From an uncultured Lutibacter sp. (GTDB lineage Bacteria; Bacteroidota; Bacteroidia; Flavobacteriales; Flavobacteriaceae): 7,688 nt of DNA. The notes below the pieces were generated by a model. The model saw only the letters and a list, made by a program, of their open reading frames with translations, searched no databases and was not told the origin of the DNA. A program made the position numbers and the translations under genes. Of the stretch, positions 5,855-7,688 are shown in pieces (positions within the stretch are counted from its first letter, which is position 1; each line of letters starts with the position of its first letter). The stretch is taken from assembly GCA_913061425.1 (NCBI GenBank), contig CAJXUO010000060.1:1-7688 (forward strand), in the 5' to 3' direction.

Positions 5855-7543
5855 TTATCTATTCATAGACAATAAAAACTCATCGTTATTTAATGTGCTC
5901 TTCATTCTATCACTCAAGAACTCCATTGCTTCTATTGGATTCATATCAGCAAGATATTTACGTAAAACCCACATACGTTGAAGTGTGTCTTTGTCTAATA
6001 ATAAATCATCTCTACGAGTACTAGACTTCACTAAATCAACTGCAGGATAAATTCTACGGTTGGCTATGTTTCTATCTAATTGTAATTCCATATTACCAGT
6101 ACCTTTAAACTCTTCAAAGATTACTTCATCCATTTTAGATCCAGTATCTGTTAAAGCAGTAGCGATAATTGAAAGTGATCCTCCATTTTCAATATTTCTT
6201 GCAGCACCAAAAAACCTTTTCGGTTTATGAAGCGCGTTTGCATCAATACCACCAGATAAAATTTTACCAGAAGCAGGAGCAACCGTATTATATGCTCTAG
6301 CTAAACGTGTAATAGAATCTAAAAGAATTACGACATCATGTCCGCACTCTACCAGTCTTTTTGCTTTTTCTAATACAATATTTGCAACTTTCACATGCTT
6401 ATCAGCAGGCTCATCAAAAGTAGAAGCAACAACTTCACCTTTTACGTTACGTTGCATATCTGTTACCTCCTCAGGACGCTCGTCTATTAATAAAATGATT
6501 TGATAAACTTCTGGATGATTAGTTGAAATTGCATTTGCAATGTCTTTCAATAAGATTGTTTTACCAGTTTTTGGCTGTGATACAATCATTCCACGCTGTC
6601 CTTTACCTATTGGAGCGAAAATGTCAATAACTCTAGTAGACTTATTTCCTTTCAATTCCAAGTTTAATTTTTCGTCTGGGAATAATGGCTTTAAATGTTC
6701 AAAAGCAACTCTGTCTCTTACAACATTTGGGTTTAAACCATTAATTTTTGATACTCTAATTAGCGGAAAGTATTTTTCACCTTCTTTTGGTGGTCTTACA
6801 TTTCCTAAAACAGTATCACCAGTTTTTAATCCGAATAATTTTATTTGAGATTGAGAAACATAAATATCATCAGGTGATGATAAATAATTATAATCTGATG
6901 AGCGTAAGAAACCATAACCGTCAGGCATCATTTCTAAAACTCCTTCACTTTCTATAATACCATCAAATTCATAATCTGGATCTCTATAACGGTTTCCTGT
7001 TGCGCTTTTATTAAGATTTTTTTGATCTTTATGTTGAGGCTTTTTATGCTTTGGATGTTTCTGTTCAGTTTTCTTTTCTGAACTTTCAACTGCTGGAGTT
7101 GCAATCTGTTTTTTCTCTTCTTTTGCCTCTTCAGTGCTTTTTTGAACCACAGGTTCAGAAGTTCTTTGTTGAGGTTTTGGAGTTGGTTTGTTTTTTATCT
7201 CTTCAAACCTCAATTCTTTTTGAGGAGAGTTTTGCTTTACTTCTTTCACCTCGCTTACCCCTTTTACTTCTCTTTCTTCTTTCACCTCTTTGATGATTTC
7301 TTCTTTCACCTCTGTAATTACAGGACTCTTTTTAAGAGTATTGTTTTGAGGTTTAGAAATACGTCTCCTTTTAGGTTTTTCAGCGGTAGTTTCTTTTTTT
7401 AATGGGTTTGATGCTTGATGATCAAGTATTTGATAAACTAAATCTAGTTTTTTTAATTGGCTAAATTTTGAGAGTTCAATGTCTTTAGCAATTTGTTGTA
7501 GTTCTACAAGGGATTTTTCCTTGAGTTGTGAAATTTCGAACAT
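5855..7543 (-). CDS. rho: Transcription termination factor Rho with long disordered N-terminal insertion
   Basis: Rho is the hexameric RNA-dependent ATPase that ends transcription at rut sites. The 562 residues exceed E. coli Rho (419). Domains in order are a Rho_N helical domain (1-45, [20 protein letters not shown]), an insertion of about 145 residues (46-190) that is low-complexity and rich in Lys, Glu, Pro and Gln, a cold-shock-like RNA-binding domain (about 195-268, with DGYGFLRS at 208-215), and the RecA-type motor. The motor has Walker A PKTGKT (324-329), [13 protein letters not shown] with Glu355, Walker B DVVILLDS (403-410), a Q-loop around [17 protein letters not shown] (429-445), an R-loop at DTGSKMDEV (466-474), and a probable arginine finger at R510 in SSTRRDD. 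All motor motifs look intact, so it should be active. The ATG at 7543 gives the usual MFEI start. The 99 native bases upstream show no convincing promoter. The gene converges on the ppiD-like gene and ends at the paired terminators. Confidence 0.97.
   Translation of the reverse strand: MFEISQLKEKSLVELQQIAKDIELSKFSQLKKLDLVYQILDHQASNPLKKETTAEKPKRRRISKPQNNTLKKSPVITEVKEEIIKEVKEEREVKGVSEVKEVKQNSPQKELRFEEIKNKPTPKPQQRTSEPVVQKSTEEAKEEKKQIATPAVESSEKKTEQKHPKHKKPQHKDQKNLNKSATGNRYRDPDYEFDGIIESEGVLEMMPDGYGFLRSSDYNYLSSPDDIYVSQSQIKLFGLKTGDTVLGNVRPPKEGEKYFPLIRVSKINGLNPNVVRDRVAFEHLKPLFPDEKLNLELKGNKSTRVIDIFAPIGKGQRGMIVSQPKTGKTILLKDIANAISTNHPEVYQIILLIDERPEEVTDMQRNVKGEVVASTFDEPADKHVKVANIVLEKAKRLVECGHDVVILLDSITRLARAYNTVAPASGKILSGGIDANALHKPKRFFGAARNIENGGSLSIIATALTDTGSKMDEVIFEEFKGTGNMELQLDRNIANRRIYPAVDLVKSSTRRDDLLLDKDTLQRMWVLRKYLADMNPIEAMEFLSDRMKSTLNNDEFLLSMNR
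7241..7312 (-). repeat. Three 12-base repeats encoding EVKE in the Rho insertion
   Basis: The 12-mer TTCTTTCACCTC (plus strand) occurs identically at 7241-7252, 7277-7288 and 7301-7312. All three are in the same frame of rho and encode Glu-Val-Lys-Glu on the minus strand. Spacers of 24 and 12 bases contain degenerate copies. The array lies inside the low-complexity insertion (about residues 78-101) and fits expansion by slippage or duplication in a region under little structural constraint. Confidence 0.8.
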
Positions 7544-7642
7544 TATGGATGTGTTATAATTAAATTATTCTGTTAAAGTATTAAAGAATAGTAAGTGATG
7601 TTGATTGTGAGTTTTTCTTTGCAGTAGTGCAATATCTATTAG

Positions 7643-7688
7643 CTGTCTCTTATACACATCTCCGAGCCCACGAGACCTCTCTACATCT
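7643..7688 (-). other. Illumina Nextera i7-side adapter (synthetic, not genomic)
   Basis: This is library adapter read through at the contig end. It consists of the Tn5 mosaic end CTGTCTCTTATACACATCT (7643-7661), the read-2 primer part CCGAGCCCACGAGAC (7662-7676), an 8-base index CTCTCTAC (7677-7684, which I recall as Nextera N707), and ATCT (7685-7688), the first bases of the P7 end. The match is exact. Native sequence ends at 7642, about 99 bases upstream of the rho start codon. Confidence 0.99.

Noticed and set aside
6540..7402. Plus-strand open frames of 80-102 codons opposite rho
   Set aside because: They are antisense shadows of rho. The Phe/Leu-rich products arise from the Lys/Glu-rich codons of the insertion read backwards.
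7544..7642. rho promoter or leader attenuator, including the small palindrome TTGCA-GTAG-TGCAA at 7619-7632
   Set aside because: Only TACTTTAA on the minus strand (7573-7580) loosely resembles a -7 box, with no matching upstream box. The palindrome has five pairs and no U tract. The real promoter may lie beyond the contig end.
25..7661. 19-base inverted repeats at 25-43 and 7643-7661, looking like transposon ends around a 7.6 kb element
   Set aside because: They are the engineered Tn5 mosaic ends of Nextera adapters, each joined to primer and index sequence. The interior has no transposase and is ordinary core genome.

Overview
The window reads as one short assembled contig from a low-GC member of the Bacteroidota, most likely the Flavobacteriaceae. 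The indications are AT-rich coding DNA, A-rich sequence instead of Shine-Dalgarno sites before the start codons, a possible Bacteroidota-type promoter (TTTG/TAnnTTTG class), a Rho factor with a long charged insertion, and an LptC with an FFSC lipobox. Both ends are not genomic. Positions 1-43 and 7643-7688 are Illumina Nextera (Tn5 tagmentation) library adapters, including index bases. The native insert is therefore 44-7642.

Layout: 44-3465 holds four same-strand genes packed like an operon. They are a 5'-truncated exported TPR-like protein, an LptC lipoprotein, a 66-residue two-helix membrane protein, and a CNNM/CorC-type membrane protein (DUF21, CBS pair, CorC_HlyC). After a 127-base gap with a possible promoter comes a large membrane-anchored parvulin chaperone of the PpiD/SurA kind (3593-5728). 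It is followed by two hairpin terminators (5738-5793 and 5804-5839) that separate it from the convergent rho gene (7543-5855, minus strand).

Function: the plus-strand genes form an envelope-maintenance neighbourhood covering LPS transport, ion transport at the inner membrane and periplasmic folding. The minus-strand gene is the transcription termination factor. I recognise this gene order as ordinary flavobacterial core genome. I see no mobile element, CRISPR array, defence system, tRNA or rRNA, and no previously undescribed system. The points worth a second look are the adapter artefact with the false protein start it creates, the disordered repeat-bearing insertion in Rho, the apparent chain of degenerate parvulin-like folds in the PpiD-like protein, the lipoprotein form of LptC, the small conserved membrane protein, and the unusually long perfect terminator palindrome.
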